A stretch of 64,000 nucleotides of DNA. It comes from UBA1952 sp965246785. Its GTDB lineage: Bacteria; Bacteroidota; Bacteroidia; Chitinophagales; Chitinophagaceae. The translations under genes and the position numbers were made by a program. Numbering within the stretch: the stretch's first letter is position 1; every line of letters starts with the position of its first letter. Positions 43,271-52,025 of this stretch are shown here, one piece after another. The notes under the pieces were generated by a model. The model worked only from the letters and a program-made list of their open reading frames with translations, did not search any database and was not told the origin of the DNA. The stretch spans positions 62,001 to 126,000 of the forward strand of contig CBDFFM010000036.1 of NCBI GenBank assembly GCA_965246785.1. The letters run 5' to 3'.

Positions 43271-44440
43271 ATGCCCCAATCCATATTAGTCATAGATGAC
43301 GAAGCTGCCATCCGGAAAGCGCTAAAGGAAATCCTCTCCTTTGAAGGCTTCACCATAGACGAGGCCGCCGACGGTGTGGAAGGCCTGAAAAAGATTCAGG
43401 AAGGCAGGCACGACCTCATCCTCTGCGACATCAAGATGCCGAAGATGGACGGGCTGGAAGTGCTGGCTGCCGCGAAGGAAGCGAAGCCGGACACGCCCTT
43501 CATCGTCATCTCCGGCCATGGCAATATTGATACGGCGGTGGAAGCCGTGAAGGGCGGCGCATACGACTACATCTCCAAGCCGCCCGACCTGAACCGCCTG
43601 CTCATCACCATCCGCAACGCGATGGACAAAGGCTCCCTCGTAACGGAGACGAAGACGCTGCGCAAGGCCGTAACGAAGAAGAGCACCACCCAGATGATAG
43701 GCGAAAGCGCCGGCATTGCCCAGGTGCGCGAGACAATTAAGAAGGTAGGCCCTACAGACGCGCGCGTGCTCATCACCGGGCAAAACGGCGTGGGCAAGGA
43801 GCTGGTAGCCCGCAGCCTGCACGAGCATAGCCCCCGCGCCGCCGGCCCGATGGTGGAAGTGAACTGTGCAGCCATTCCAAGCGAATTGATTGAGAGCGAG
43901 CTCTTCGGTCATGAGAAAGGCTCCTTTACCTCCGCCATCAAGCAGCGCATCGGCAAGTTTGAGAGCGCAAGCGGCGGGACGCTCTTCTTAGACGAGATTG
44001 GCGACATGAGCCTCGACGCGCAGGCCAAGATGCTGCGTGCCCTGCAGGAAGGCCGCATCACCCGCGTGGGCGGCGAAAAGGAAATAAAGGTGGACGTGCG
44101 CGTGGTGGCCGCTACCAATAAAGACCTGATGGAAGAGGTAGAGGCGAAGCGCTTCCGCCTTGACCTGTATCACAGGCTTTCCGTAATCATCATTAAAGTG
44201 CCTTCGCTGAACGAGCGGCGGGAAGACGTGCCGCTGCTGGTGGCGCACTTCCTGAAAGACATTTCAGAGGAATACAACCAGCCGGTGAAGGCGATAGATG
44301 CCGCCGCCATGATTGCGCTGAAAGAGCACGACTGGACAGGCAATATCCGCGAGCTGCGCAATGCGGTGGAGCGGCTGATTATTCTTTCGGACGCAGCTAT
44401 TACGAAGGGGGATGTGGAGCGGTATGTGGTGATGCGGTAG
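43271..44440 (+). CDS. sigma-54-type response regulator without DNA-binding domain
   Basis: The 389-residue protein has a receiver domain (acidic pair at 9-10, phospho-acceptor Asp53, Lys103) and an AAA+ activator domain. The AAA+ part has Walker A GQNGVGKE (170-177), the sigma-54 contact loop GSFTSA (217-222, where most family members have GAFTGA), Walker B GGTLFLDE (235-242) and GNIRELRN (357-364). It ends soon after, so the Fis-type helix-turn-helix found in NtrC is missing. Short forms of this type are common in Bacteroidota. It may act from solution or have a different role. No histidine kinase partner is adjacent. Confidence 0.92.
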   Translation: MPQSILVIDDEAAIRKALKEILSFEGFTIDEAADGVEGLKKIQEGRHDLILCDIKMPKMDGLEVLAAAKEAKPDTPFIVISGHGNIDTAVEAVKGGAYDYISKPPDLNRLLITIRNAMDKGSLVTETKTLRKAVTKKSTTQMIGESAGIAQVRETIKKVGPTDARVLITGQNGVGKELVARSLHEHSPRAAGPMVEVNCAAIPSELIESELFGHEKGSFTSAIKQRIGKFESASGGTLFLDEIGDMSLDAQAKMLRALQEGRITRVGGEKEIKVDVRVVAATNKDLMEEVEAKRFRLDLYHRLSVIIIKVPSLNERREDVPLLVAHFLKDISEEYNQPVKAIDAAAMIALKEHDWTGNIRELRNAVERLIILSDAAITKGDVERYVVMR

Positions 44441-44484
44441 CAGTATTGCAAGCCCTGCCCACAATTGCTGCGGCTATTACCCGC

Positions 44485-44510
44485 CGTTGTTGGTCTTATG
44501 ACCAACAACG
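44485..44510. repeat. GTTGTTGGT palindrome, copy B
   Basis: Perfect 11-bp arms (44485-44495 and 44500-44510) surround a TTAT loop. It lies between the response regulator gene and the T9SS cargo gene; copy C follows that cargo gene in the same orientation. The rest of 44441-44714 shows no gene. Confidence 0.78.
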
Positions 44511-44714
44511 AACCCAGAAGCTGTGCCCGTAAGTTGCTGGTGATAACACTAGCAATGGCGCAAAGAAGAGCGCCTGCTCAACGTGAGCATCGGGATGGGG
44601 TTGAATATTGTGTTTTAGGAGCGAAGGGAACACCATCTACAGGTGGGTGGAATCGGCTTGGTTATATTTGTGATAGGCAATAAGCCATGGTAAATACCAA
44701 TCAAAGCCAATCTT

Positions 44715-45662
44715 ATGAAGCAACTTCTACTCCTGATAATGGCGATTTCTTTTACCATTTCCGCACCAGCACAAAAGATACGCTTAACAGACACCGCCAA
44801 CCGATGGAAAATGAACCATCAACTTGGCATAACAGGTGAAGCGACCTATGATACCTACACTTATAAGATGGGTGCTGACACGCTGATTAAGGGCATCGGC
44901 TATCGTAAAACAGAAATCATCGACCATCAAGTTCATTTTGATGGTATGTATGGCGTCGGTGGCTTTGGCAAAGAGTATATAGGCTCGTTCTACAGAGATG
45001 ATACAATCAACAACCGCACGTACTGCATTACGGGTGGAGACTCAGTAGAGCACCTGATATATGATGCTGCATGGAAAGTTGGCGACTCTGTTACATACTC
45101 TTACAGCTTCTATAAAGGAGTGAACAAGATAATAAAGGTTGATTCTACCCTTATACTGGGCGCTTGGTATCGGGTATTTCGGATTCTTTATAGCGGGGGA
45201 GGTACCCTTAAAGACTTTTTCATCATTGAAGGAATTGGTTGTACCCGAGGCACAGCCGTTCCTGCGTATCCTATTGCCGGAGAAAATGGCCCTAATCTCC
45301 GATGCTTCTACCATGCCGGATACCGGCCTTTATTTAGCCCCGCTCCTGCACTTTGGGAATTCGACAATCTTAAAAGCTGTGTAGGCACTTACGCAGTACC
45401 CGCTGTCGGAAATACTGATGCTTGGCTTAAAGTAGTCCCTAATCCCGGCAACAGCGATACGCGCATAGAATTGCCAGCCAATGCTAAACCCGGCTTTATT
45501 AAGCTTATTGATGCCTACGGAAGATTAGTTGCTTGCATTTCTACCAAAGAAGGCAAGCAACAAGTTTTAGTTGGCTCCTATCTAAAGGCAACAGGGGTTT
45601 ATTATTTTGTTTTTGAATCGTCAGACGGCTACCGCGAATGCGGACAAATCCTGTTTCTATAG
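44715..45662 (+). CDS. secreted T9SS cargo protein, function unknown
   Basis: The 315-residue protein has a signal peptide (1-19, ending SAPAQ) and a T9SS type A sorting domain in the last 75 residues (VVPNPGNSDTRIEL, LIDAYGRLV, TGVYYFVFE). The middle contains many Tyr and Gly residues and four cysteines and resembles no domain I know. Its base composition is visibly more A+T-rich than that of the flanking genes, and GTTGTTGG palindromes lie on both sides, so recent gain is plausible. Confidence 0.8.
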   Translation: MKQLLLLIMAISFTISAPAQKIRLTDTANRWKMNHQLGITGEATYDTYTYKMGADTLIKGIGYRKTEIIDHQVHFDGMYGVGGFGKEYIGSFYRDDTINNRTYCITGGDSVEHLIYDAAWKVGDSVTYSYSFYKGVNKIIKVDSTLILGAWYRVFRILYSGGGTLKDFFIIEGIGCTRGTAVPAYPIAGENGPNLRCFYHAGYRPLFSPAPALWEFDNLKSCVGTYAVPAVGNTDAWLKVVPNPGNSDTRIELPANAKPGFIKLIDAYGRLVACISTKEGKQQVLVGSYLKATGVYYFVFESSDGYRECGQILFL

Positions 45663-45743
45663 TTGCTCTTCACTGAGAGCCCAAAAGCAGCCACTACGAT
45701 AAGCAGGTTCTTCCGGATATTCAGCTAAGCAAAGTGTTTCCGC

Positions 45744-45769
45744 CGTTGTTGGACTTATGACCAACAACG
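45744..45769. repeat. GTTGTTGG palindrome, copy C
   Basis: Arms CGTTGTTGG (45744-45752) and CCAACAACG (45761-45769) flank an 8-base loop. The surrounding bases CCGC and AA are the same as in copy B. Confidence 0.75.
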
Positions 45770-45801
45770 AATATACAGTTAGCCAGTTACAGCCTCCAAC
45801 A

Positions 45802-45832
45802 AAAAAAGCCGTCCCAACCAGACGGCTTTTTT
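45802..45832 (+). terminator. terminator downstream of the T9SS cargo gene
   Basis: A 12-bp stem (45802-45813 and 45821-45832) with a 7-base loop is flanked by A and T runs. It is 140 bp past the stop codon, beyond the copy C palindrome. Confidence 0.88.
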
Positions 45833-46194
45833 ATTCATAACACACGTATTTACTGCATTCTTCCAGATGTTCATTATTAAAAGTAAAGTGTTCTTCGCGA
45901 TGTTAGCGACAGCGCATCACGAAGACGAATAGCGCCTTTCTCCGAACGGCCGGCGATAACCGGATACGGATGCTGCTATGGGCTTTATATTGAAGGAGCA
46001 GTTACCGGCAACCCTCCTCCATAGCTCCTCCATACCTCCTTCATGTTTCCTCCCCATCTGGAGTATGACATACTCCCACTTGGGCCCAGCAAGACAATTT
46101 TCCCCTTGTTCGTGCTTTCGTTCAGCATAATGAAGAAAAATCCTCTAAGCCGTCTAAAGCCATACATCTCCCGATATTCCTTAATTTGCTACAC

Positions 46195-48444
46195 ATGAAG
46201 CAAGCCCGATACCTCACCCTCTTCCTCATCGCCCTCAGCGCCTCCCTCCACGCTCAGGAAAGCGCCCCGCTCCTTTCCCCCGCCACCCGCCTCTTCCTCG
46301 CGCACGGCAGCCGGCCCCTGCCCGACGGCTACGTCTATAAAGACGGCTCCGGTGGCGAGCCCCTCATGAGCGCACTCGTACAGGTAAACGATGCGGCTAA
46401 GGCAGAACGCTCCCTCACCGCCCTCGGCGCAGCCATCGGTACACGGGCCGGCGCGGTATGGACACTCCAGGTACCGGTAGCGGCGGTGGGCTCATTAGCT
46501 AAAGCCGCCGGCATTCGCTATATACAGTTGGACGAGCCACTGGCCGCCCCGCGCCTCGGCATTGCCCGTAAGGCCACCCGTGTGGACAGCGTGCACGGCG
46601 GCTACGGCCTGCCTATGGCTTACAGCGGCAAGGGCGTTGTAGTGGGCATTATAGACTTCGGCTTTGACTACGGCAACCCGCTTTTCTACGATACCCTCGG
46701 CGCTAAATACCGCGTGCGGAAAGTATGGGAGCTGGGCGGTGCCGGCACCCCACCGGCACCCTACACCTATGGCCGCGAGCTGCGCGACACCACCAGCATC
46801 CAAAGTGCCACCACCGACAATGCAAAGCAAACCCACGGCACGGCGGTGGCCGGCATGGCCCTCGGCTCTGGCGTGGGCAGCACCAATAACCGCATCTGGC
46901 GCGGTATGGCGTATGATGCCGAGGCGGTGCTGGTAGGCGTGCGCCGCGATTCCATCGCGAACCAGTGGCGGCAGAGCGGCTTTGCCGATTTTATAGACGG
47001 GGTGGCGTACATCTTCAAGTACGCACAGAGCATAGGCAAGCCTGCCGTTATCAACATCTCCTGGGGCTCCCAGAGCGGCCCGCACGACGGCACAACCCTC
47101 TTCAATCAGGCCTGCGATGCCCTGAGCGGGCCGGGAAAGATTATAGTGATGAGCGCAGGCAATGAAGGGACGGAGCATATACACATGGGCAAGACATTCT
47201 CTGCCGTGGACAGTCAGCTTGCTACTTTCCTCACCTTCTCCCCTGCTAAATACCAGCGTACATGGGTAGATGCCTGGGGCGATACAGGTAAGACCTGGTG
47301 CGTGGACGTGCGCCTTATGAGTAATGGCCTATCTACGTCCTCCACCGCCTCCTTCTGCTTAGACAATAGCGTGCATTCCGTCAATCTCAGCGGCACCGGC
47401 GGCGCGCAGTGCAGTGTAGATTTTATCTATTCCACTTCGGAGTTTAATGGCAAGCCTCGCTCCACCATTTCCGTTTTCAATAAAACAACTGATACGGTGC
47501 GCATATCCTTCCGCGCCAAAAGCGGCAAGCTCAATGTCTGGAACGAATACTATTACTACGGCTACGATTCCGGCTACCAAAGCTCTTTTGCTAAGCTCGG
47601 CTACCCGGACGCCACCGAGGGCGATACGATGATGTGCGTATCCGACATGGGCGCTGCCCAAAGCGTGCTGCTGGTAGGCGCGAGCGTAACGCGGGCCTCC
47701 TGGACGGACATCAACGGCAACCCCTGGGGCTACAACAGCAACTATGCGCCGGTCAACGGCCTCGCCGCCTTCTCCAGCCGCGGCCCCATGGCCGATGGCC
47801 GCATCAAGCCCGACATCTGCGCACCGGGCCTGACAGTTACCACGCCCATGTCGTCATACGACGCTGCCTATACGCCCACAGGTGCCAGCAGCGCTTACGT
47901 GCGCACGAAGGCCACGTTTAAGGGCCGCGACTATTACTTTGGCGAGTTCAGCGGCACCTCGGCAGCATCGCCGGCGGCGGCGGGTATTGTGGCGCTGATG
48001 CTGCAGGCAAAGCCCTCGCTCACGCCGGCGGAGTGCAAGAGCGTCATCTTCCAGACGGCTATTCAGGATAATTATACCGGTGCGCTCCCGCCATCCGGCA
48101 ACAATGCATGGGGCCACGGTAAGATTAACGCCTACGGCGCAGTGAAGGCGCTGGTGGCGCAGCTTGGCATGCCGAAGTATTCCGGCAGCCGCAAGCTGGA
48201 CTGCACGCTGTTCCCCAATCCGGCGGAAGGTGCGTTTACACTCCACTTTGAAGGCGACAGGAGCGAGACGCTGAGCGTAGAAATTTACAACGCCATCGGC
48301 AGCCTTGTGCGGCAGCAGACTTGGACTGTAAAGAGCGGATTGAATGTGCTGCCAGTCAGCGCCGCCGGCCTACCCGCAGGACATTATGTAGTGCGCGTAG
48401 CGGGGTTAGACGGAGCGGTGAGCATGAAAGCTATCCTTCAATAG
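46195..48444 (+). CDS. secreted S8 (subtilisin-like) serine protease with T9SS sorting domain
   Basis: The 749-residue protein has a signal peptide (1-20), a pro-region and an S8 catalytic domain. The triad is Asp154 (GIIDFGFDYG), His214 (THGTAVAGMALG) and Ser589 (FSGTSAASPAAAGI). The long distance between His and Ser reflects an insert of more than 200 residues, beta-rich, after the oxyanion region (NISWGSQSGPHDG). The last 75 residues are a T9SS type A sorting domain (LFPNPAEGAFTLHF, AGLPAGHYVVRV). The ATG at 46195 is preferred over a TTG three codons earlier. It is probably a surface or secreted protease for protein breakdown. Confidence 0.93.
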   Translation: MKQARYLTLFLIALSASLHAQESAPLLSPATRLFLAHGSRPLPDGYVYKDGSGGEPLMSALVQVNDAAKAERSLTALGAAIGTRAGAVWTLQVPVAAVGSLAKAAGIRYIQLDEPLAAPRLGIARKATRVDSVHGGYGLPMAYSGKGVVVGIIDFGFDYGNPLFYDTLGAKYRVRKVWELGGAGTPPAPYTYGRELRDTTSIQSATTDNAKQTHGTAVAGMALGSGVGSTNNRIWRGMAYDAEAVLVGVRRDSIANQWRQSGFADFIDGVAYIFKYAQSIGKPAVINISWGSQSGPHDGTTLFNQACDALSGPGKIIVMSAGNEGTEHIHMGKTFSAVDSQLATFLTFSPAKYQRTWVDAWGDTGKTWCVDVRLMSNGLSTSSTASFCLDNSVHSVNLSGTGGAQCSVDFIYSTSEFNGKPRSTISVFNKTTDTVRISFRAKSGKLNVWNEYYYYGYDSGYQSSFAKLGYPDATEGDTMMCVSDMGAAQSVLLVGASVTRASWTDINGNPWGYNSNYAPVNGLAAFSSRGPMADGRIKPDICAPGLTVTTPMSSYDAAYTPTGASSAYVRTKATFKGRDYYFGEFSGTSAASPAAAGIVALMLQAKPSLTPAECKSVIFQTAIQDNYTGALPPSGNNAWGHGKINAYGAVKALVAQLGMPKYSGSRKLDCTLFPNPAEGAFTLHFEGDRSETLSVEIYNAIGSLVRQQTWTVKSGLNVLPVSAAGLPAGHYVVRVAGLDGAVSMKAILQ

Positions 48445-48462
48445 CTGCAGGCAAACAACATT

Positions 48463-48491
48463 AAAATGCCGTCCTGTTCGGGCGGCATTTT
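48463..48491. terminator. bidirectional terminator between S8 protease and next T9SS cargo gene
   Basis: A 12-bp stem with one G-T pair (48463-48474 and 48480-48491) has AAAA and TTTT ends and lies between convergent genes. Confidence 0.88.
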
Positions 48492-48521
48492 AAGTAAAGC
48501 CGGATTATATCCCTTGGGCAT

Positions 48522-49724
48522 TTACTCAACGCTGACTGGTAACACGGATAGCTGTGCGGAAGCGTCCTTCAGCGTCAGGTAGTAAATGCCGGCGGCGAGG
48601 CCCTGAGGCAGGCTGACATCCGCGCTTTTCTTTACCGCCAGCTGTGGCAATGCGCCTTCCGCGAAGGCCTGACCTTCTATATTGACCAAGGCGTAGCTCC
48701 AGCCGGAACCGGGGTTATCCTGCATTTCTATATGCAGTTGGCCGCCGGCACGCAGTGGATTGGGATAAGCACGGAATGCTTCCGCTGATACGTAGGGCAC
48801 ACCTGTGGCGTCAGGTACGTCCACTGCGTGAATAAACATTTTAGATACGGTGGAGCTATGCGATGGTGTAGAATGAACCGCCTCAATCAAGGGCCGGAAG
48901 GCACCTGCGCGGTAAAAATAGGTGCGCGCAACGGTGGTTGATTGTCCCTGAATTGCCCCAACTGCTGCGAGCAATGTAGCGGAAGCAGGTGAGCCATTAA
49001 GGAAGAAGCTGTCAATCTGCGTATCCGTATGGTGCATCTGCAATACCGGGATATAAGCGGAACCCGCCTTGCCAAATACCGGCACCTTCATGCGGCCCCA
49101 GCCTACCACGGAATCCAGGTAGATACGCTTCTGCCGTTGCTGGCCGGGCGCATTATTGAGCGAAGCCGCCGTCACCGTCAGGTTGATGTTAAGCGTCCTT
49201 ATAGCGCTGTCTATCCAGACGGTGCCGTAAGTAGCCGGGAATTTCAGGCTGCGCAGCGGCGCGCTGAACGTCATCACTTGCGTCGGGAATATGATGCTGT
49301 CTATATTATTGCCGGTCGCAGCGCCAAGTCCTTTTGCCTGCCGCGTCAGAATCTCCTCGCCCAGAATGGCCACGCCCGTTGACGATTGCAGGACGTTGGG
49401 CCAGGCTTTATAGCTGTAAGGAGAAGTCGCAGAGAGCGCATAAGTCACCGAATCAATGCCAAGCGTAGCTGAAGGAAAGCCCGCTGTTTTGGCGATGTAC
49501 TTGTACGTATAAGGCGCGGGATTCAGCGATACGCCCGTAAAGTCCCACGAAGCATTTGTTGCCGCAGCTATTGAAGGCAGTACTGCCAGCCCGGCTGCGG
49601 AAGGCACGCCACAGGAATCTATCTTGCCTACTACAACGGTAGGCGATGAGCTGAGCGTGATGGCCTGCGAAAAGGCGGAGCCGGTAAGCAGCGTTGCGAG
49701 GAGTGTGTAGAGCAGTTTTTTCAT
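48522..49724 (-). CDS. secreted T9SS cargo protein, function unknown
   Basis: The 400-residue protein begins with a signal peptide (MKKLLYTLLATLLTGSAFSQ). The frame is open 26 codons further upstream, but that part has no signal-peptide character, so the ATG at 49722-49724 is chosen. The last 80 residues are a T9SS type A sorting domain (AYPNPLRAGGQLHIEM, LPQGLAAGIYYLTL). The central 300 residues are beta-rich and rich in Ser and Thr, with no domain I can name. Nearby genes do not suggest a role. Confidence 0.82.
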   Translation of the reverse strand: MKKLLYTLLATLLTGSAFSQAITLSSSPTVVVGKIDSCGVPSAAGLAVLPSIAAATNASWDFTGVSLNPAPYTYKYIAKTAGFPSATLGIDSVTYALSATSPYSYKAWPNVLQSSTGVAILGEEILTRQAKGLGAATGNNIDSIIFPTQVMTFSAPLRSLKFPATYGTVWIDSAIRTLNINLTVTAASLNNAPGQQRQKRIYLDSVVGWGRMKVPVFGKAGSAYIPVLQMHHTDTQIDSFFLNGSPASATLLAAVGAIQGQSTTVARTYFYRAGAFRPLIEAVHSTPSHSSTVSKMFIHAVDVPDATGVPYVSAEAFRAYPNPLRAGGQLHIEMQDNPGSGWSYALVNIEGQAFAEGALPQLAVKKSADVSLPQGLAAGIYYLTLKDASAQLSVLPVSVE

Positions 49725-49834
49725 GTGGTAGATTGAGGTAAGGCTCAAACGTACATAAATAATGATTGAAATTTTGCCGACATGCGTGCTTATCGCGTAC
49801 AATAGTCAGCTGCACCATCATGGATTAAAATAAA

Positions 49835-49859
49835 AACACCCCGCATAGTGCGGGGTGTT
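49835..49859 (-). terminator. terminator of ahcY
   Basis: An 11-bp perfect stem (49835-49845 and 49849-49859) with a 3-base loop is followed on the minus strand by a T run, 18 bp past the ahcY stop. Confidence 0.9.
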
Positions 49860-49877
49860 CAGATAATGCAATGTTGA

Positions 49878-51203
49878 TTAGTAGCGATACTGTTCCGCCT
49901 TGAACGGCCCGTTCTTAGCAATGCCGAGATAAGCAGCCTGCGCATCCGTCAACTCATCCAGCGTTACGCCGATTTTGGCGAGGTGAAGGCGGGCTACCTT
50001 TTCATCAAGATGCTTTGGCAGTACATAAACCTGGTTTTCGTACTGGTCGCTGTTTGTCCAAAGCTCAATCTGCGCCAGTGTCTGGTTGGTGAAGGAGTTA
50101 GACATCACGAAGGACGGGTGGCCGGTAGCGCAGCCCAGATTCACGAGGCGGCCTTCAGCGAGGACGATGACGTCACGGCCTTCAATGTTGTAGAGGTCAA
50201 CCTGCGGCTTGATGGTGTCCTTGGAATTACCATAGTTTTCATTCAGCCAGGCCATATCAATCTCAATATCAAAGTGGCCGATGTTGCAGACGATGGCCTT
50301 GTCCTTCATCAGGCGGAAGTGCTGCTCGGTAATCAGGTCGCGGCAGCCGGAAGCGGTTACGATGATGTCTGCTTCTTTCACGGCGTCAATCATCTTCTTT
50401 ACCTCAAAGCCGTCCATAGCCGCCTGAAGGGCGCAAATCGGGTCAATTTCCGTAACGATAACACGGGCGCCGGCACCACGAAGGCTTTCAGCGGAACCCT
50501 TGCCAACATCGCCATAGCCGCCTACAACCGCTACCTTACCGGCCATCATAATATCGGTAGCGCGGCGGATGGAATCCACGAGGCTTTCCTTGCAACCATA
50601 CTTGTTGTCAAACTTGCTCTTGGTTACAGAGTCGTTGACATTGATAGCAGGGATTGGCAAAGTGCCTTTCGCCATGCGCTCGTACAGGCGGTGCACGCCG
50701 GTCGTGGTTTCTTCGGAAAGGCCCTTGATGTGCTGCACCAGCTCGGGGTACTTGTCAAAAACGATATTGGTCAGGTCGCCGCCATCGTCCAGAATCATGT
50801 TCAGCGGACGGTCTTCGCTACCGAAGAACAGGGTCTGCTCAATGCACCATTCTGCTTCCTCGTTCGTCTGGCCCTTCCAGGCATAAACGCCGATGCCCGC
50901 AGCAGCAATAGCCGCGGCAGCCTGGTCTTGCGTAGAAAAGATGTTGCAGGAAGACCACTTCACTTCCGCGCCGAGGGCGATGAGTGTTTCAATAAGCACC
51001 GCCGTTTGGATGGTCATGTGGAGGCAGCCGGCAATGCGGGCGCCTTTGAGCGGCTGGCTGGCGCCGTACTCGGCACGGAGGGCCATCAGGCCGGGCATTT
51101 CGGCTTCGGCGAGGCGGATTTCCTTGCGGCCCCAGGCGGCGAGGGAGATATCTGCCACTTTATAGGGCATCTTGAAGTCAACGTTTGCGGATGCAGTGTT
51201 CAT
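49878..51203 (-). CDS. ahcY: adenosylhomocysteinase (S-adenosylhomocysteine hydrolase)
   Basis: The 441-residue protein is full length for AhcY, which splits S-adenosylhomocysteine into homocysteine and adenosine in the methyl cycle. It shows GCLHMTIQTAVLIETL, VNDSVTKSKFDNKYGC and the NAD-binding GGYGDVGKGSAESL, and ends with the conserved GPFKAEQYRY. It is monocistronic, with a hairpin repeat element in its upstream region. No SAH riboswitch was recognised. Confidence 0.97.
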   Translation of the reverse strand: MNTASANVDFKMPYKVADISLAAWGRKEIRLAEAEMPGLMALRAEYGASQPLKGARIAGCLHMTIQTAVLIETLIALGAEVKWSSCNIFSTQDQAAAAIAAAGIGVYAWKGQTNEEAEWCIEQTLFFGSEDRPLNMILDDGGDLTNIVFDKYPELVQHIKGLSEETTTGVHRLYERMAKGTLPIPAINVNDSVTKSKFDNKYGCKESLVDSIRRATDIMMAGKVAVVGGYGDVGKGSAESLRGAGARVIVTEIDPICALQAAMDGFEVKKMIDAVKEADIIVTASGCRDLITEQHFRLMKDKAIVCNIGHFDIEIDMAWLNENYGNSKDTIKPQVDLYNIEGRDVIVLAEGRLVNLGCATGHPSFVMSNSFTNQTLAQIELWTNSDQYENQVYVLPKHLDEKVARLHLAKIGVTLDELTDAQAAYLGIAKNGPFKAEQYRY

Positions 51204-51266
51204 GTTGGTTATTGATTGAAGATTTTAAATGCTGTTTGGCCTCAAAAACAGGTGCTGTTTCCCAAT

Positions 51267-51334
51267 CTTTTGTCATCCCGGAACGGGAACTCGCACTCAG
51301 CTTCCTGATAGTTCCCGTTCCGGGATGACAAAAG
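51267..51334. repeat. GTCATCCCGGAACGGGAAC hairpin element, copy 2
   Basis: Perfect 24-bp arms (51267-51290 and 51311-51334) enclose a 20-base spacer, upstream of ahcY. The outer ends TTTCCCAATC and TCGCTGTGAACAT match copy 1 in reverse orientation. Confidence 0.85.
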
Positions 51335-51460
51335 TCGCTGTGAACATCTAATATTTGAGCAGACAAAGGTAATTCCGCAGGATAATCTTCTTCGTCGTTA
51401 GAAAATTTTAGGACAATCTCCTACATTAGCGCTATCGGCAGTACAATCTGCTGTTTAGAG

Positions 51461-51946
51461 ATGCCAAAGGAGAAGCAAAAAGGAGAATCGCCTGCCCTGG
51501 ACGCCACGGACATTGCTATCCTCCGCCTCTTGCAGGGGGATGCGCGGATGACGGTGAAGCAGCTTTCTGAAAAAGTGCACCTCAGTCCTACACCGGTTCA
51601 TGAGCGGGTGCGGCGGCTGGAGCGCTCCGGCGTCATCAAGCAATACGTGGCCATTCTGGACGGCGCGAAGCTGGGCCGCAGCCTGATGGTGATTTGCTAC
51701 GTATCCCTGCGGCAGCACAATAAGGAGGAAGGCAGCAAGTTCATCCAGAGCATTTTAGGCATGGACGAGGTGCTGGAATGCCTGACCATTTCCGGACAGT
51801 TTGACTTTATGCTGAAGGTGGTGGCGGCGGATATGAACGCGTACTATGACTTCCACGTCAATAAGCTGAGCGCTATGGACAATGTGGGCAATGTGCAGAG
51901 CGTGTTTGTGATGGGGGTGGTGAAGGAGGGGTGGCAGGTGGTGTGA
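51461..51946 (+). CDS. Lrp/AsnC-family transcriptional regulator
   Basis: The 161-residue protein has the N-terminal helix-turn-helix (DATDIAILRLLQGDARM, VKQLSEKVHLSPTPVHERV) and the RAM ligand-binding domain (MDEVLECLTISGQFDFML, VGNVQSVFVMG). These regulators respond to amino acids and often control nearby metabolism genes. It is divergent from ahcY, so it may control that gene; this is inference. Its 3' end touches the repeat block that flanks the AbiH gene. Confidence 0.94.
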   Translation: MPKEKQKGESPALDATDIAILRLLQGDARMTVKQLSEKVHLSPTPVHERVRRLERSGVIKQYVAILDGAKLGRSLMVICYVSLRQHNKEEGSKFIQSILGMDEVLECLTISGQFDFMLKVVAADMNAYYDFHVNKLSAMDNVGNVQSVFVMGVVKEGWQVV

Positions 51947-51948
51947 GC

Positions 51949-52025
51949 GGTAGCCACAGGCTACAGGATAGTGCGACGTAGGCGGCCCTCGCACCTTGCC
52001 CACGCCTCAGCCTACGCCGAACTAG
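51949..52025. repeat. left flank repeat of the AbiH gene
   Basis: This block holds GTAGCCACAGGCTAC and, at 52005-52025, a 21-bp sequence whose exact reverse complement lies at 53178-53198 on the other side of the AbiH gene. A further imperfect match (GGCTACA..ATA.TGCGACG) links the outer parts of the two blocks. Confidence 0.8.

Larger units (their letters stand above)
45663..46194. other. non-coding region upstream of the S8 protease gene
   Basis: No convincing gene is seen in this 530-bp gap. It holds GTTGTTGG copy C (45744-45769), a strong terminator (45802-45832) and a short palindrome GGAGTATGACATACTCC (46060-46076). TTAATTTG, one base off the -7 consensus, lies just before the protease start. 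Confidence 0.7.

Noticed and set aside
45985..46167. A 60-residue minus-strand ORF upstream of the S8 protease
   Set aside because: It has no recognisable features, and the region holds palindromes and a terminator instead.
49983..51215. A 410-residue plus-strand ORF
   Set aside because: It is the antisense shadow of ahcY, whose minus-strand product matches adenosylhomocysteinase over its full length.
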